In this document: piece by piece, positions 1 to 8,759 of the stretch | How the letters are laid out: every line of letters begins with the position of its first letter | Numbering within the stretch: position 1 is the first letter of the stretch | From: CAYWEP01 sp964608945 | GTDB lineage: Bacteria; Patescibacteriota; Microgenomatia; Levybacterales; UBA12049 | NCBI GenBank assembly: GCA_964608945.1 | Contig: CAZSQB010000007.1 | Span: 1 to 32,963 of the forward strand | DNA: 32,963 nt | Direction: 5' to 3' | Notes under the pieces: generated by a model | The model's input: the letters and a program-made list of their open reading frames with translations, nothing else | Database searches by the model: none | What the model was told of the DNA's origin: nothing | Translations under genes and position numbers: made by a program

Positions 1-1
1 A

Positions 2-337
2 TTCATGTACGAAGTGACAGTAGATAATGTAGCAGATCTGAGCGCTGATACATACTCGAACAAAACGTTAGTATATTCTTGTAGTAGCGCGTGCAATCTC
101 GAAGACAAAAAGTTACAAAAGCTGATAACCGAGTACAAAAATACTTCGGTGCAGATTCCGCAAGCACAAGCGTATATAATATTTTTTGGTCAAAAACAGG
201 CAGGAATGAGATTTCAAGAAGGGAATATAATGCGTTCAGTGACAAAACCGACTTCGAAAGAGAATTTGAAAAAGGAAACCTTTCTTCGAAAGACGTACAG
301 ACAAATAAAGGATTTCTTGCACGCTCCACAAATTTAG
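2..337 (+). CDS. C-terminal fragment of an unidentified protein (cut by window edge)
   Basis: This frame is open from the window edge to a TAG at 335-337, so it would be the last 111 residues of an upstream gene. No domain is recognised. It is mixed polar sequence with a basic tail and no clear membrane segment, and could be the soluble tail of another membrane glycosyltransferase like those that follow. Its stop overlaps the likely ribosome binding site of the next gene, as expected in a tight operon. A second frame is open from about 91 and runs into the next gene. The two compete over 91-337 and I cannot decide between them; a frameshift in this stretch is also possible. Confidence 0.35.
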   Translation, partial: FMYEVTVDNVADLSADTYSNKTLVYSCSSACNLEDKKLQKLITEYKNTSVQIPQAQAYIIFFGQKQAGMRFQEGNIMRSVTKPTSKENLKKETFLRKTYRQIKDFLHAPQI

Positions 338-348
338 GTAAGATACAT

Positions 349-1881
349 ATGCGAGTATTACGTTTTTTAAAACAGCATTACCTACTCTTTTTGATAACTG
401 TTTTTTATTTTCTTGTTCGTACAGCACATCTTACCGCTATTCCCATATTTAACGATGAAGCAATTTATCTTGACTGGGGATGGAGGGAAACGCATGAGCC
501 AGGCTATCTCTATTATTCGCTCTATGATGCCAAGCAGCCATTCCTCATGTGGTTTTTTGGCATAGCGCAGTCGCTGCTTGGTGATCCGCTATTTGCCGGG
601 CGTTTGGTATCTGTCCTGATAGGATATATAACAATGCTTGGGATATACTTTGTCAGTAGAAGATTTTTTGGGCAGAATGTTGCCTTTCTCGCTGGCATTC
701 TATATATCATTACCCCACTATTCTCATTTTTTGACAGACAGGCCCTTATGGAAAGTTCTATGACCGCTCTTTCTATTTGGTCATTCTACTTGCTCTTCCT
801 GCTGTGGCAAACAAGCATGAGGAAGCATGCAGTGCTGTTAGGAGGGGTACTGGGAATGGGATTTTTTATTAAGTCAGCGGCACTTATCTTTGTAGTAATT
901 GTTTTACTGCTCTACGGATATCGCTGGTTTCGTGAACCGAGGACACGAAAAGGCCTTTTACAGCAAATAGGAATAATTTTTTCAGTGTTTCTTCTCGTGA
1001 ATATACTGTTGCTAATTCAACCCCAATTTTGGAGCACATTTCATGCAAATAGCAGATATTCACTGACTGTATCAGAGCTTATCCATTTTCCTGTAAGCAC
1101 GTGGTTTAGAAACGTGGCTGCAAATCTGCTGATCGCATTTTTCTATATTTCACCGTTACTGTTTCTCAGCGCAGTCGGTGGATTTTTCATACTCTTTAAA
1201 TTAAAAACAAAACAGATTCGTCTCTATTTTGCGTGGTTTGCAATAGGTATACTATTGCAGTCGTTTTTCTCACGATTTGCATCACAGCGGTATACCGTTT
1301 CCTTTTTGCCACTTCTTGTTCCAGCTGCAGCTTTTTTTATCTACGGGGTAGTCAGGCGGATGAAGGTGAAAGGAGCAGCAATAAGTCTATTTGTGATAAT
1401 TTCTGCTTGTTTTGTGACTATTTTGCAGGTTTTTTATCCTGTTGAATATTTTTATCTCGGCAGTCGTTACACAGCGTATCCCGAAACACAATACATCAAT
1501 GGATTTACCTCAGGATATGGCGTGGTAGACGCTGTCAATTATCTAAAGAGTGAGGCAAAAGGAGAGAAAATTATTGTTGCAGTTGCTGAAAACTCAGGAA
1601 ATCCCGAGAGTGCAATGCATGTATATTTTAACAAATTTAAAAATGTTCCAGTCGCGTATCTTGATGCAAATAGGTATCCAGAAGTAAACCAATATGACTG
1701 CTTATATATTCATGCTCCAACGTATTTTGTCAGTAGAGACGAGCAGCTCGCTGGACTTGAGAAGTTCTTCTTAAAATTAAAAACGATTAAAAACCCTTAC
1801 GGTACGAATAGAATAGGAATTTATAAACTAAAAGATCCATGCACAGGCAAAACACTAAAACTTCAAATTATTAAAACTTGA
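349..1881 (+). CDS. GT39/ArnT-like membrane glycosyltransferase
   Basis: Predicted 510-residue polytopic membrane protein of the GT-C fold (PMT/ArnT type), which moves sugars from polyprenyl-phosphate donors on the outer face of the membrane. Seen: a short basic N-terminus, TM1 at about residues 10-25, then the first external loop with an acidic pair in FNDEAIYLDWG (D36, E37), the position of the catalytic Asp/Glu in this family. DAKQPF and a GRLVSVLIG-like helix follow, then about ten more hydrophobic helices and a soluble C-terminal domain after about residue 380. ATG 349 is chosen because AGGT lies about 9 bases upstream and family members start just before TM1. The frame stays open back to 91, which would add 86 residues without family support. 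Substrate unknown. Confidence 0.82.
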   Translation: MRVLRFLKQHYLLFLITVFYFLVRTAHLTAIPIFNDEAIYLDWGWRETHEPGYLYYSLYDAKQPFLMWFFGIAQSLLGDPLFAGRLVSVLIGYITMLGIYFVSRRFFGQNVAFLAGILYIITPLFSFFDRQALMESSMTALSIWSFYLLFLLWQTSMRKHAVLLGGVLGMGFFIKSAALIFVVIVLLLYGYRWFREPRTRKGLLQQIGIIFSVFLLVNILLLIQPQFWSTFHANSRYSLTVSELIHFPVSTWFRNVAANLLIAFFYISPLLFLSAVGGFFILFKLKTKQIRLYFAWFAIGILLQSFFSRFASQRYTVSFLPLLVPAAAFFIYGVVRRMKVKGAAISLFVIISACFVTILQVFYPVEYFYLGSRYTAYPETQYINGFTSGYGVVDAVNYLKSEAKGEKIIVAVAENSGNPESAMHVYFNKFKNVPVAYLDANRYPEVNQYDCLYIHAPTYFVSRDEQLAGLEKFFLKLKTIKNPYGTNRIGIYKLKDPCTGKTLKLQIIKT

Positions 1882-2003
1882 AGATTACAAAAGAACTATT
1901 GCTTATCTTAGTTTACATTCTTTTCGCGCTTTTTATTCTTCTTGAATATATTTTGACGCTTTTATGCAGAGGAGGTATTTGTCTTTGGCAAAACATCTTG
2001 TAG
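1878..2003 (+). CDS. Possible 41-residue single-pass membrane peptide
   Basis: A TTG overlapping the TGA stop of the preceding glycosyltransferase opens a 41-codon frame that ends with TAG inside the start of the next gene. The peptide begins MKITKELLL and has one strongly hydrophobic helix of about 23 residues. The overlap with the previous stop and the hydrophobic content suggest a small membrane protein translated by coupling. There is no Shine-Dalgarno sequence and no recognised family, so a chance frame is at least as likely. Confidence 0.2.
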   Translation: MKITKELLLILVYILFALFILLEYILTLLCRGGICLWQNIL

Positions 2004-3718
2004 CATTTTTCATTTTTACCTTCGCTTCAGTCTTCATTACATTCCCCCTTATTTTTCATCTTGGTGATTACGCGACTGGGTTAGGGGATGAGCTTCTTAT
2101 TGCATGGATATTAAATTGGAATATTCATGCTCTCCTTTCTGATCCTCTTCACATCTTTGAAGCAAATATTTTTTATCCCTTTCCACATAGTTTGGCGTTT
2201 TCTGATCTCCACCTTGCATCTAGTATCCTAGCATTTGTTCCGACAGTATTAATCGGGGAGCCTATTGCTGCAAATAATGTGACTATATTTTCGTCTGCTC
2301 TTCTCGTTGGTTTTTTTACTTTTCTTTTGGTTTTCTTTTTGACAAAGCAGTACTTACCATCTTTATTATCTGGATTGCTTTTCATATTTTCTCCTGTGTT
2401 TTTGGATAAAGCAGTCCATATACAAATTTTGGCAATTCAATGGATTCCTCTTGCAGTTTTATTTTATATTCATTTTTTAAAGACAAAAAGATCGCGGTTT
2501 CTTGGAATAAGTTTATTTTTATTTATTGTACAAACGTATAATAGTTTTCTTCCTGGGTATTTTTTGGTGTTTCTTTATTTTATCATTACTTTTTTCTTTT
2601 TCTTCAGGAGAATGAAACTCCTGAGAAGATATATAATTCGCACCAATCTGATGATTCTTATTGCCACATTTTTTGCTTTGCTTCCTATAATTATTCCGTA
2701 TTATCAAGTATCACGTGAATATACGTATGTTCGCGATATCCGTGAAGCAATTCATCTTGCGCTTCAGCCAGAAGATTTATTCTATTCAAGCAGTTATTCG
2801 CGATTGCATGTCATTTTGAATCAGTTCAGTGGCAATAGAGAATGGTATCCTAATGGTGATTTTAAGCCGGGATTTCTAGGATTCTTTTTTACGCTCTTTA
2901 GTGTGATTGTCATTATTGATTTCGTTAAACATTATAAGAAAAGAGATTGGATATATAGGAGTTTGGTGGTTAGTGGGATAGTTGGGTTAATTCTAAGCTT
3001 AGGACCTGCGCTTCATTTTGCGCGAAAAACTATTCATGAGCCGTTTCCGATCCCGCTGCCGTATGCGTTGCTTTATTATATAGTGCCAGGGTTTCAAGGA
3101 TTTAGGAATGCTTTTCGTTGGGAGATGTTATTTGCTTTTTGTATGGCAGTTACAATAGCTTTATTTACTGCAATTGTTTCAAAGAAGTGGAGTACGAAAA
3201 AGAAGCTTGTGATTTACTCTTTGCTTATTTTTGGTGTTGTTTTAGAGTTCAATTATCCCCTCCAATCCACCACTGTACCACAAGAGAAAGATTTTCCAAA
3301 AGTGTATTCTTGGCTGCGGACAACTCCAAAAGATTCGACAATTATTGAGATGCCGATATACAACTGGAACATGTTTCCGCATGGGCATAAGGAGCTTTAT
3401 AGAGTATTTTACTCGACTGCACATTTTAGGAGAACCGTCAATGGTGCGAGCGGATTTTCACCGCCTCCCTGGCAGAAAATGACATATGTGTTGATGAATT
3501 CGTTTCCGTCTCGACAGGCTGTGAGGAGGTTTAAGGAGATGAAGATTGACTACCTTATTGTGCATAAAGCGGAGTATGATATGCTTTCAGATAGTTCATT
3601 TCGTGTTAATAAGAAAGCAATGCCAAACGGTGCGACTGTCCTTGCGGAGCTCAATAACAATGCAGGATTACGTTTGGTTAAGAAGTTTGGAGATGATTAC
3701 GTGTATAGAATTCTCTAA
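1964..3718 (+). CDS. Polytopic membrane protein, GT-C glycosyltransferase-like
   Basis: 584 residues with about 11-13 hydrophobic helices and a soluble C-terminal part from about residue 430. The N-terminal loop after TM1 has GDELLIAWILNWN followed by FEANIFYPFPHSLAFSD, the pattern of large uncharacterised membrane proteins with the GT-C fold (YfhO/GT39-like), where an acidic residue in the first loop is the presumed catalytic base. Start: ATG 1964 has no ribosome binding site, whereas GAGGAGG at 1969-1975 lies 9 bases before an in-frame TTG at 1985. The true protein may therefore begin MAKHLVAFF, seven residues shorter. It sits between two similar membrane proteins and only 3 bases separate it from the next start, so one operon is likely. 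Donor and acceptor unknown. Confidence 0.75.
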   Translation: MQRRYLSLAKHLVAFFIFTFASVFITFPLIFHLGDYATGLGDELLIAWILNWNIHALLSDPLHIFEANIFYPFPHSLAFSDLHLASSILAFVPTVLIGEPIAANNVTIFSSALLVGFFTFLLVFFLTKQYLPSLLSGLLFIFSPVFLDKAVHIQILAIQWIPLAVLFYIHFLKTKRSRFLGISLFLFIVQTYNSFLPGYFLVFLYFIITFFFFFRRMKLLRRYIIRTNLMILIATFFALLPIIIPYYQVSREYTYVRDIREAIHLALQPEDLFYSSSYSRLHVILNQFSGNREWYPNGDFKPGFLGFFFTLFSVIVIIDFVKHYKKRDWIYRSLVVSGIVGLILSLGPALHFARKTIHEPFPIPLPYALLYYIVPGFQGFRNAFRWEMLFAFCMAVTIALFTAIVSKKWSTKKKLVIYSLLIFGVVLEFNYPLQSTTVPQEKDFPKVYSWLRTTPKDSTIIEMPIYNWNMFPHGHKELYRVFYSTAHFRRTVNGASGFSPPPWQKMTYVLMNSFPSRQAVRRFKEMKIDYLIVHKAEYDMLSDSSFRVNKKAMPNGATVLAELNNNAGLRLVKKFGDDYVYRIL

Positions 3719-3721
3719 CAT

Positions 3722-5350
3722 ATGTTTGCGATTGCGATACTGATAGGCATTTACTCTTATTGTATTTTTGCGCTTGGGTTATTGGGATTGTTGTACCTTG
3801 TTGTTATTTTCGTTTTCTCAATTTTCTTTCTTGTCTTGGCAGTTTTGTATTTTCGGAAAAACATCCTTGAGGTTTTTGGGGGTATTAGGGAGATTAGGGA
3901 AGCGGTACGAAGAGATATGCTCTCAAGAGTACTTTTATTATTTTTTGCTGCTTTGGTTGTTGTAAATTTGGTCGGTGCGTTGGGGCCTGAGTTGGCTTTT
4001 GATGCGTTGTGGTATCATCTGACGCTTCCTAAGCTGTATCTTCTTAACCATGCTGTTGTTTTTATTCCTGGTGGGCTTCTTTATTATTCAGCGATGCCGA
4101 AGCTTACTGAGATGCTCTATACTGCAGCGTTTGCTATACAAGGCGAGACGCTAGCTAAAACTATTCATTTTCTTTTTGGTGTTCTATCAGTAATAGCACT
4201 GTATAAGTTAGCGCGATTATTCTTGCCGATCACATTCTCTCTTCTTGCATCAGCGATATTTTATTCAAACTTAGTTGTCGGTTGGGAATCGATAACCGCG
4301 TATGTTGATTTGGCTCGGACATTTTTTGAAATCTTAGCGTTATTGGGAATAATATTGTGGATTCGACAGAATGATAGGAAGTGGCTTGTTGAATCTGCAG
4401 TTATGTTGGGACTCGCAGTTACAACCAAACTTCTGGCAATCGGGTCTTTACTCCCACTTTGTCTTATTATTATTTGGCACTGTTTTAAACGCAACAAGCC
4501 TGTAAAAACAACCGTATCATCAGTGCTTCTCTATTGCTTTATTGTCTTTCTTATTCCGCTTCCGTGGTTTGTCTTTTCTTTTATCCATACCGGTAACCCG
4601 GTGTATCCCTTTTTTACCTCTGCCTATGACTCGTCTTTTGATTTCAAATTGCTGTGGCCAAATATATTTGTGCAAGAACTATGGATGTTGTTTACAAAGT
4701 CTGCAGATCCCATTTCACCCTTGTATATCATGGCTGTGCCTCTGATCGCAGCCTTCTATAAAAAATTCGAAACTAAACAAAAGCTAATTATATTTTATAC
4801 CTTTTCTGGTCTGCTTCTTTGGTATTTTACCCCGCGAACAGGGGGTGGAAGATTTATCATTCCGTACCTTCCTGCTTTTTCGCTTGTTGTTTCTTTTGCA
4901 ATCAAGAAATTGACTACAGCAAAGTTTCATTATAAAAAAGTTAGTGTTTCAATTGGAAATCTTCTTGTTGTTTCCGTGCTTCTTAGCTCACTTGTCTATA
5001 GAGGAGTAGCCAACAGTAAATACATACCTGTACTTCTTGGGATGCAGACAAAGACGGAATTTTTAAAAAAGCATCTTAATTTTTCCTTTGGCGACTTTTA
5101 TGATATTGATGGATATTTCAATAAAACAGTGAAGAGTAAGGATAAGGTTTTACTCTATGGTTTCCACAATCTCTATTATGCAGATTTTCCTTTCATAGAT
5201 TCCTCCTTTGTACAAAAAGGGAATACATTTAACTATATTGCCATACAGAATGGGGAATTACCAGAGCGGTTTCGATATTGGAGCCTTATCTACTATAATC
5301 CTATCACCAATGTTCGGTTGTACACGCTCAATAAACAATGGATATACTAA
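3722..5350 (+). CDS. Polytopic membrane protein, GT39/RgtA-like glycosyltransferase
   Basis: 542 residues. Two N-terminal hydrophobic helices are followed by a loop with GPELAFDALWYHLTLPK (near residues 88-104). An Asp before WYHL is typical of GT-C membrane glycosyltransferases of the GT39/RgtA-like type. Another eight or so helices and a C-terminal soluble stretch of about 130 residues follow. The start lies 3 bases after the stop of the preceding gene and the end overlaps the next gene by 13 bases, so it belongs to the plus-strand glycan operon. Fold assignment is fairly secure from layout and motif; the sugar and acceptor are not known. Confidence 0.75.
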   Translation: MFAIAILIGIYSYCIFALGLLGLLYLVVIFVFSIFFLVLAVLYFRKNILEVFGGIREIREAVRRDMLSRVLLLFFAALVVVNLVGALGPELAFDALWYHLTLPKLYLLNHAVVFIPGGLLYYSAMPKLTEMLYTAAFAIQGETLAKTIHFLFGVLSVIALYKLARLFLPITFSLLASAIFYSNLVVGWESITAYVDLARTFFEILALLGIILWIRQNDRKWLVESAVMLGLAVTTKLLAIGSLLPLCLIIIWHCFKRNKPVKTTVSSVLLYCFIVFLIPLPWFVFSFIHTGNPVYPFFTSAYDSSFDFKLLWPNIFVQELWMLFTKSADPISPLYIMAVPLIAAFYKKFETKQKLIIFYTFSGLLLWYFTPRTGGGRFIIPYLPAFSLVVSFAIKKLTTAKFHYKKVSVSIGNLLVVSVLLSSLVYRGVANSKYIPVLLGMQTKTEFLKKHLNFSFGDFYDIDGYFNKTVKSKDKVLLYGFHNLYYADFPFIDSSFVQKGNTFNYIAIQNGELPERFRYWSLIYYNPITNVRLYTLNKQWIY

Positions 5351-6561
5351 TAGGAAAAATGCTTAAATTTCTTTTTACCGTTTCGCTAATCGCTTTTGTT
5401 CTGGGGCAGGTTGCGAGAGTGCAGTTCGGTAATGGTTCAGCAATGACACTATTTGATATATCAGTCGGAATATTTATTGCCGTCTGGTTAGTGCGCATGC
5501 TATACGAGAAGAAATCGGTGAAAGATATACTTTTCTTCCCAGTTCTCCTTTTTTTTGCTTCAGGTACGGCTTCGCTCATAATCAACAGCGCTCACCTTGA
5601 GTTTCAGCAGTTAATTGTTTCTTTTTTGTATGCGCTGCGTTGGCTTGTGTATGCCGCTTTGTACTTTGCTGTCAAAGATTTTCCATCTGAATACAAACGA
5701 AAAATTTCTCATATTCTGCTTGTGGCAGGAGGCGCACTCGTTGGATTGGGATTTCTCCAATATTTCTTCTATAATAATTTGAGGAACCTCTACTACCTTC
5801 AATGGGATGACCATCTTTACCGTTTATTTTCAACATTCCTGGATCCGAATTTTGCAGGAGTTTTTTTTGCTCTGTACTTATTTTTGCTTTTTGGGAAACT
5901 GCTTGATCATAGTGTGCAAAAGAAAAGGAAATACTTTTTCATTTATGCATTATTGTCACTTCTTACTATTCTTGCTCTTGTTCTCACCTATTCGCGGAGT
6001 GGGTTGATAGCATTTGTGGCTGGTATGCTGGTTTTTTTGTTTGTGAAAGGAAATAAAAAACTCTCATTGCCTGTGTTTGGTGTCGTCCTACTATTTTTAC
6101 TAATATTTTCAAACACTGGTGTTGAGGGCAGAAATCCATTTCGAACAGCGTCATCGCAAGAGAGAATACGATCGATATATATTGCGATACGTATTATTGA
6201 GAAAAATCCAGTTTTTGGAGTCGGCTTTAATGCGTATCGGTATTCACAAAATAGATACGGTTTTCGAACTTCTGAAAAGTGGCAAGTAAGCCATGCGGAT
6301 GCGGGAACAGATAATAGTTGGCTCTTTGTGTTGGCGACGACTGGTGTGGTGGGCCTTTTGGCGTACGTATTTCTATGGGTTAGGGTTTTTGGGGTGATAG
6401 GGGGCATTGGGGGGGAGGATAAACTAGGTACTCGGGTAGTGACTATGGCATCGGTAGCGGGTCTTTTGGCAAGCAGCTTGTTTTTAAATACGCTTTTTTA
6501 TCCCACGCTTATGTACTGGGTGTGGGTGATTTTGGGTATTACTGAGAATAAGAAACGTTAA
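5338..6561 (+). CDS. O-antigen ligase/polymerase-like membrane protein (Wzy_C/WaaL type)
   Basis: 407 residues, about 11-12 membrane helices. Typical WaaL/Wzy_C features are seen: YSRSGLIAFVAG (near residues 219-230), NPVFGVGFNAYRY (near 292-304), then a periplasmic loop with a His and DNSWLFVLATTGVVGLL (near 318-340). In this family the loop His/Arg take part in moving an undecaprenyl-linked glycan to an acceptor, or in polymerising repeat units. It starts inside the preceding glycosyltransferase (13-base overlap), which suggests coupled translation. ATG 5359 (MLKFLF) is an alternative start. Its 3' end overlaps the end of the convergent Ig-like gene by 23 bases. With the three upstream GT-C proteins this looks like a glycan assembly cassette. 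Ligase versus polymerase cannot be told from sequence. Confidence 0.8.
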   Translation: MDILIGKMLKFLFTVSLIAFVLGQVARVQFGNGSAMTLFDISVGIFIAVWLVRMLYEKKSVKDILFFPVLLFFASGTASLIINSAHLEFQQLIVSFLYALRWLVYAALYFAVKDFPSEYKRKISHILLVAGGALVGLGFLQYFFYNNLRNLYYLQWDDHLYRLFSTFLDPNFAGVFFALYLFLLFGKLLDHSVQKKRKYFFIYALLSLLTILALVLTYSRSGLIAFVAGMLVFLFVKGNKKLSLPVFGVVLLFLLIFSNTGVEGRNPFRTASSQERIRSIYIAIRIIEKNPVFGVGFNAYRYSQNRYGFRTSEKWQVSHADAGTDNSWLFVLATTGVVGLLAYVFLWVRVFGVIGGIGGEDKLGTRVVTMASVAGLLASSLFLNTLFYPTLMYWVWVILGITENKKR

Positions 6562-7327
6562 TTTCCTTTTCAGTTTTATTTCCGGCTTCGTCTGTCGCGA
6601 CTGCCTTAATACGATTCTCTCCCCCTTGCAAGGGAAGTATATACGAATAATTTCCTCCAGCATCTACGATTGCCCAGAAATCATTGACTGTTACTTTTAC
6701 TTTCGGGTCGGTTTTTCCTTTCACCTGAACAGGGCTATCATCTTTTCCGAATGATTTCCCATCAGTTGGTTCATCTATCGATAAGGATGGAGGTTTGTTG
6801 AGGTAGGTAATTTTTATTTCTTCCGAATAGACACTGACATTTTTTTTATTGTCTTTTGCTTTTGTTTTTATTGTATTTTCCCCTTCATCCACTTCGATAT
6901 CATCAAATGAAAAGTTGCTGTCTTCATCTACTTCTTTTTCGTCTACTTTCACATCGTTAACATAGAGCATCACAGTCAACCCTTTCTGCGCAGATCCTGA
7001 TAGGAGAATTTCGGCGCTATTTGTCGCTTGAGGCATAGGATTTATAACAGGGGCAGCAATATATGCACTTGTGCTATCTGATTGAGAATTAGTTCCGCCT
7101 GATTTTTCAAATAAAAGACTCAGGTTAATGAGGAGGGGAATCCCAAAAAGAAAGACAAGGATCATAATGCCGATTATCCCTACCACGGCAAGGATGATAT
7201 TTCTTCTGCTTTGTTCTACTAGTGAATTGCGTAATCTTGATCGTGACATAATTGGTTCCTCTTCCTCTTTTGTTTCTTCTTCCTTAATTTCTTGAAGGTC
7301 AATTTTGCCTAATTTGGGTTTGTCCAT
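6539..7327 (-). CDS. Membrane-anchored protein with tandem Ig-like domains
   Basis: 262 residues. An acidic cytoplasmic N-terminus (1-38) is followed by a membrane helix at about 43-72, a Ser/Gly/Asn-rich linker, and two beta-rich repeats at about 92-177 and 178-262. The second contains VQVKGKTDP, DAGGNYSYILPL and GGENRIKAVATDEAGN, the signature of Big/glucodextranase-B-like Ig folds in envelope proteins. The likely role is a surface or cell-wall structural or adhesive protein. Two starts compete: ATG 7327, one base after the tRNA-Thr discriminator and with no Shine-Dalgarno; and ATG 7249 (MSRSRLRN), with GAGGA about 7 bases upstream. The second gives 236 residues with the membrane helix kept. 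Confidence 0.75.
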   Translation of the reverse strand: MDKPKLGKIDLQEIKEEETKEEEEPIMSRSRLRNSLVEQSRRNIILAVVGIIGIMILVFLFGIPLLINLSLLFEKSGGTNSQSDSTSAYIAAPVINPMPQATNSAEILLSGSAQKGLTVMLYVNDVKVDEKEVDEDSNFSFDDIEVDEGENTIKTKAKDNKKNVSVYSEEIKITYLNKPPSLSIDEPTDGKSFGKDDSPVQVKGKTDPKVKVTVNDFWAIVDAGGNYSYILPLQGGENRIKAVATDEAGNKTEKEINVSYSQ

Positions 7328-7328
7328 G

Positions 7329-7400
7329 AGCCGACTGTCGGATTTGAACCGACAACCTGCGGTTTACGATACCGCTGCTCTACCGTTGAGCTAAGTCGGC
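7329..7400 (-). tRNA. tRNA-Thr (anticodon CGU)
   Basis: Read on the minus strand it folds as a complete cloverleaf: acceptor GCCGACT/AGTCGGC, D stem GCTC/GAGC, anticodon stem GCGGT/ACCGC with loop ATCGTAA (anticodon CGT, reading ACG), variable AGGTT, T arm GTCGG-TTCAAAT-CCGAC. The discriminator is T at 7329. CCA is not encoded and would be added after processing. The next gene's ATG begins two positions downstream, at 7327. Confidence 0.95.
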
Positions 7401-7408
7401 GCGAGACT

Positions 7409-7437
7409 ATTTTATGAAATTTGGAGATATAGTGCAA
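7409..7437 (-). promoter_or_regulatory. Putative promoter of tRNA-Thr
   Basis: On the minus strand TTGCAC (7432-7437) and TAAAAT (7409-7414, 5 of 6 to consensus) are separated by 17 bases. The -10 box ends 8 bases before the tRNA 5' end. The -35 match is weak. It may also drive the downstream Ig-like gene. Confidence 0.45.
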
Positions 7438-7481
7438 GGAAATCTCTGTATGGGGTAAGTAAACTAGGAATTATTAAATGA

Positions 7482-8759
7482 CTATCTTAGTCGATATTCC
7501 CATATCTGAGTACCTTCATCAGTATTTTCACTGAGCAATAATACTTGATTTTCATTATCAGGTAAGGTTATTGCCCCAGCAACAATACTTCCTTTGAGGA
7601 ACTCATCATAGACAATTGTGCCATATGGATCGATAATTACCAGGTGATTTCTTGCTTTTGATGACCCAATGATAACCATATAGGGATTTTTTTCCTTAAT
7701 GAATCTTACAGGGAGTATCTGCGGATAATAAGCTATATCAGCTTTGAACTCCTTTGAGACTGAATACGTATTGAGGTTAATAAGCGTTAATTTATTCTCC
7801 TCAGCGAGTAGCGCATGCCATGGGCTGTCTGCATCTGGCCATCTAAAAACGTCAAATGATATCACGTCAGAATAGTTTTCATCAGAAGTTGATAGAGGGT
7901 TTATTAGCTGCGATTTCATGACATGTAATTGACTGTCTCGAATGACAAGTTTCCTTGTATGTGATGTGTCTTCATTGCCGGTTAACTCATATGAAATTAA
8001 TTCCTCTTGTCCGTTGTTGTCAATATCTGCAGCTTTACTAAAACTGAGATCGCTATTTATCGAGGTAAGCAGCTCTCCTTCCTTACTTATCACGTCAGAT
8101 TTTTCATCATTTTCCATGGACATTATGAAATCGAGAGCCCCATCGGAGTTGTAGTCAAATGGCGTTACGCCATCAATTCGAACATCACTACCATACGTCC
8201 AGATTTTAATTCCATTACTATCGAATAATCCGACAGGAGAAAGGCTATCAGCATTTCCTATATATTCACATATCCCATCATTATCGATATCAACAGGATT
8301 CTGGCCAGAAATTGTTTGATCTTCAAAGTTTACTTCTAAAACTAATTTTTTTTCTGGTGAAATGATCGCAACACCGTCACTACCCCCAATCATAATGTTT
8401 TCCCCTGAGTTCGAATTGCAGTTATTAAATGATAGAGAGGTAATATATCCCTGCCTTGGCGGATTTTTTAGAAATACTGTTTTTGAAAAGATATTTTCAC
8501 CTACTGTTATTTTCGGTTCAGGAGGAAGGTTAAATTGGCCAAAATTACTATCATAGAGATTTTTTGCCAAGAAAAGTATTATCATAAGAATCCACATAGT
8601 TAGCCCAAGCGCTAGAAGTTTTTTCTTGCGTAGTAGTACTTCAATTTTTCCAAAGATCCATCCTATACTTATTCCGACTATTATCGCGCGTAGCGCATAT
8701 GGTATGTAAAAAAGAAATATTAGGCCACCTTGAGCATCAACAACAAGCATTGAAGGCAT
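7482..8759 (-). CDS. Membrane-anchored FG-GAP/VCBS-like beta-propeller protein
   Basis: 425 residues. The N-terminus has two hydrophobic helices (about 12-39 and 48-66), followed by an exported region with repeated Asp/Asn-rich calcium-loop-like motifs: DIDNDGICEYIG, DYNSDGALDFIM and DIDNNGQEELIS (about residues 155-260). These recur about every 45 residues, as in FG-GAP/VCBS integrin-type propellers. Likely a surface protein; ligand unknown. The first 40 residues look like the last helix of a small multi-helix membrane protein, and the gene overlaps the end of just such a protein (8720-9067) in a different frame, so the two may be one gene split by a frameshift. ATG 8759 has no Shine-Dalgarno and an in-frame TAG lies 15 bases upstream. 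Confidence 0.7.
   Translation of the reverse strand: MPSMLVVDAQGGLIFLFYIPYALRAIIVGISIGWIFGKIEVLLRKKKLLALGLTMWILMIILFLAKNLYDSNFGQFNLPPEPKITVGENIFSKTVFLKNPPRQGYITSLSFNNCNSNSGENIMIGGSDGVAIISPEKKLVLEVNFEDQTISGQNPVDIDNDGICEYIGNADSLSPVGLFDSNGIKIWTYGSDVRIDGVTPFDYNSDGALDFIMSMENDEKSDVISKEGELLTSINSDLSFSKAADIDNNGQEELISYELTGNEDTSHTRKLVIRDSQLHVMKSQLINPLSTSDENYSDVISFDVFRWPDADSPWHALLAEENKLTLINLNTYSVSKEFKADIAYYPQILPVRFIKEKNPYMVIIGSSKARNHLVIIDPYGTIVYDEFLKGSIVAGAITLPDNENQVLLLSENTDEGTQIWEYRLR

Noticed and set aside
3..329. 108-codon minus-strand open frame at the window start
   Set aside because: No promoter or ribosome binding site, a Ser/Leu/Phe-rich composition, and the surrounding operon is on the plus strand.
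5988..6407. 139-codon minus-strand open frame
   Set aside because: Antisense to the conserved region of the ligase-like gene; Pro/Thr/Lys-rich shadow.
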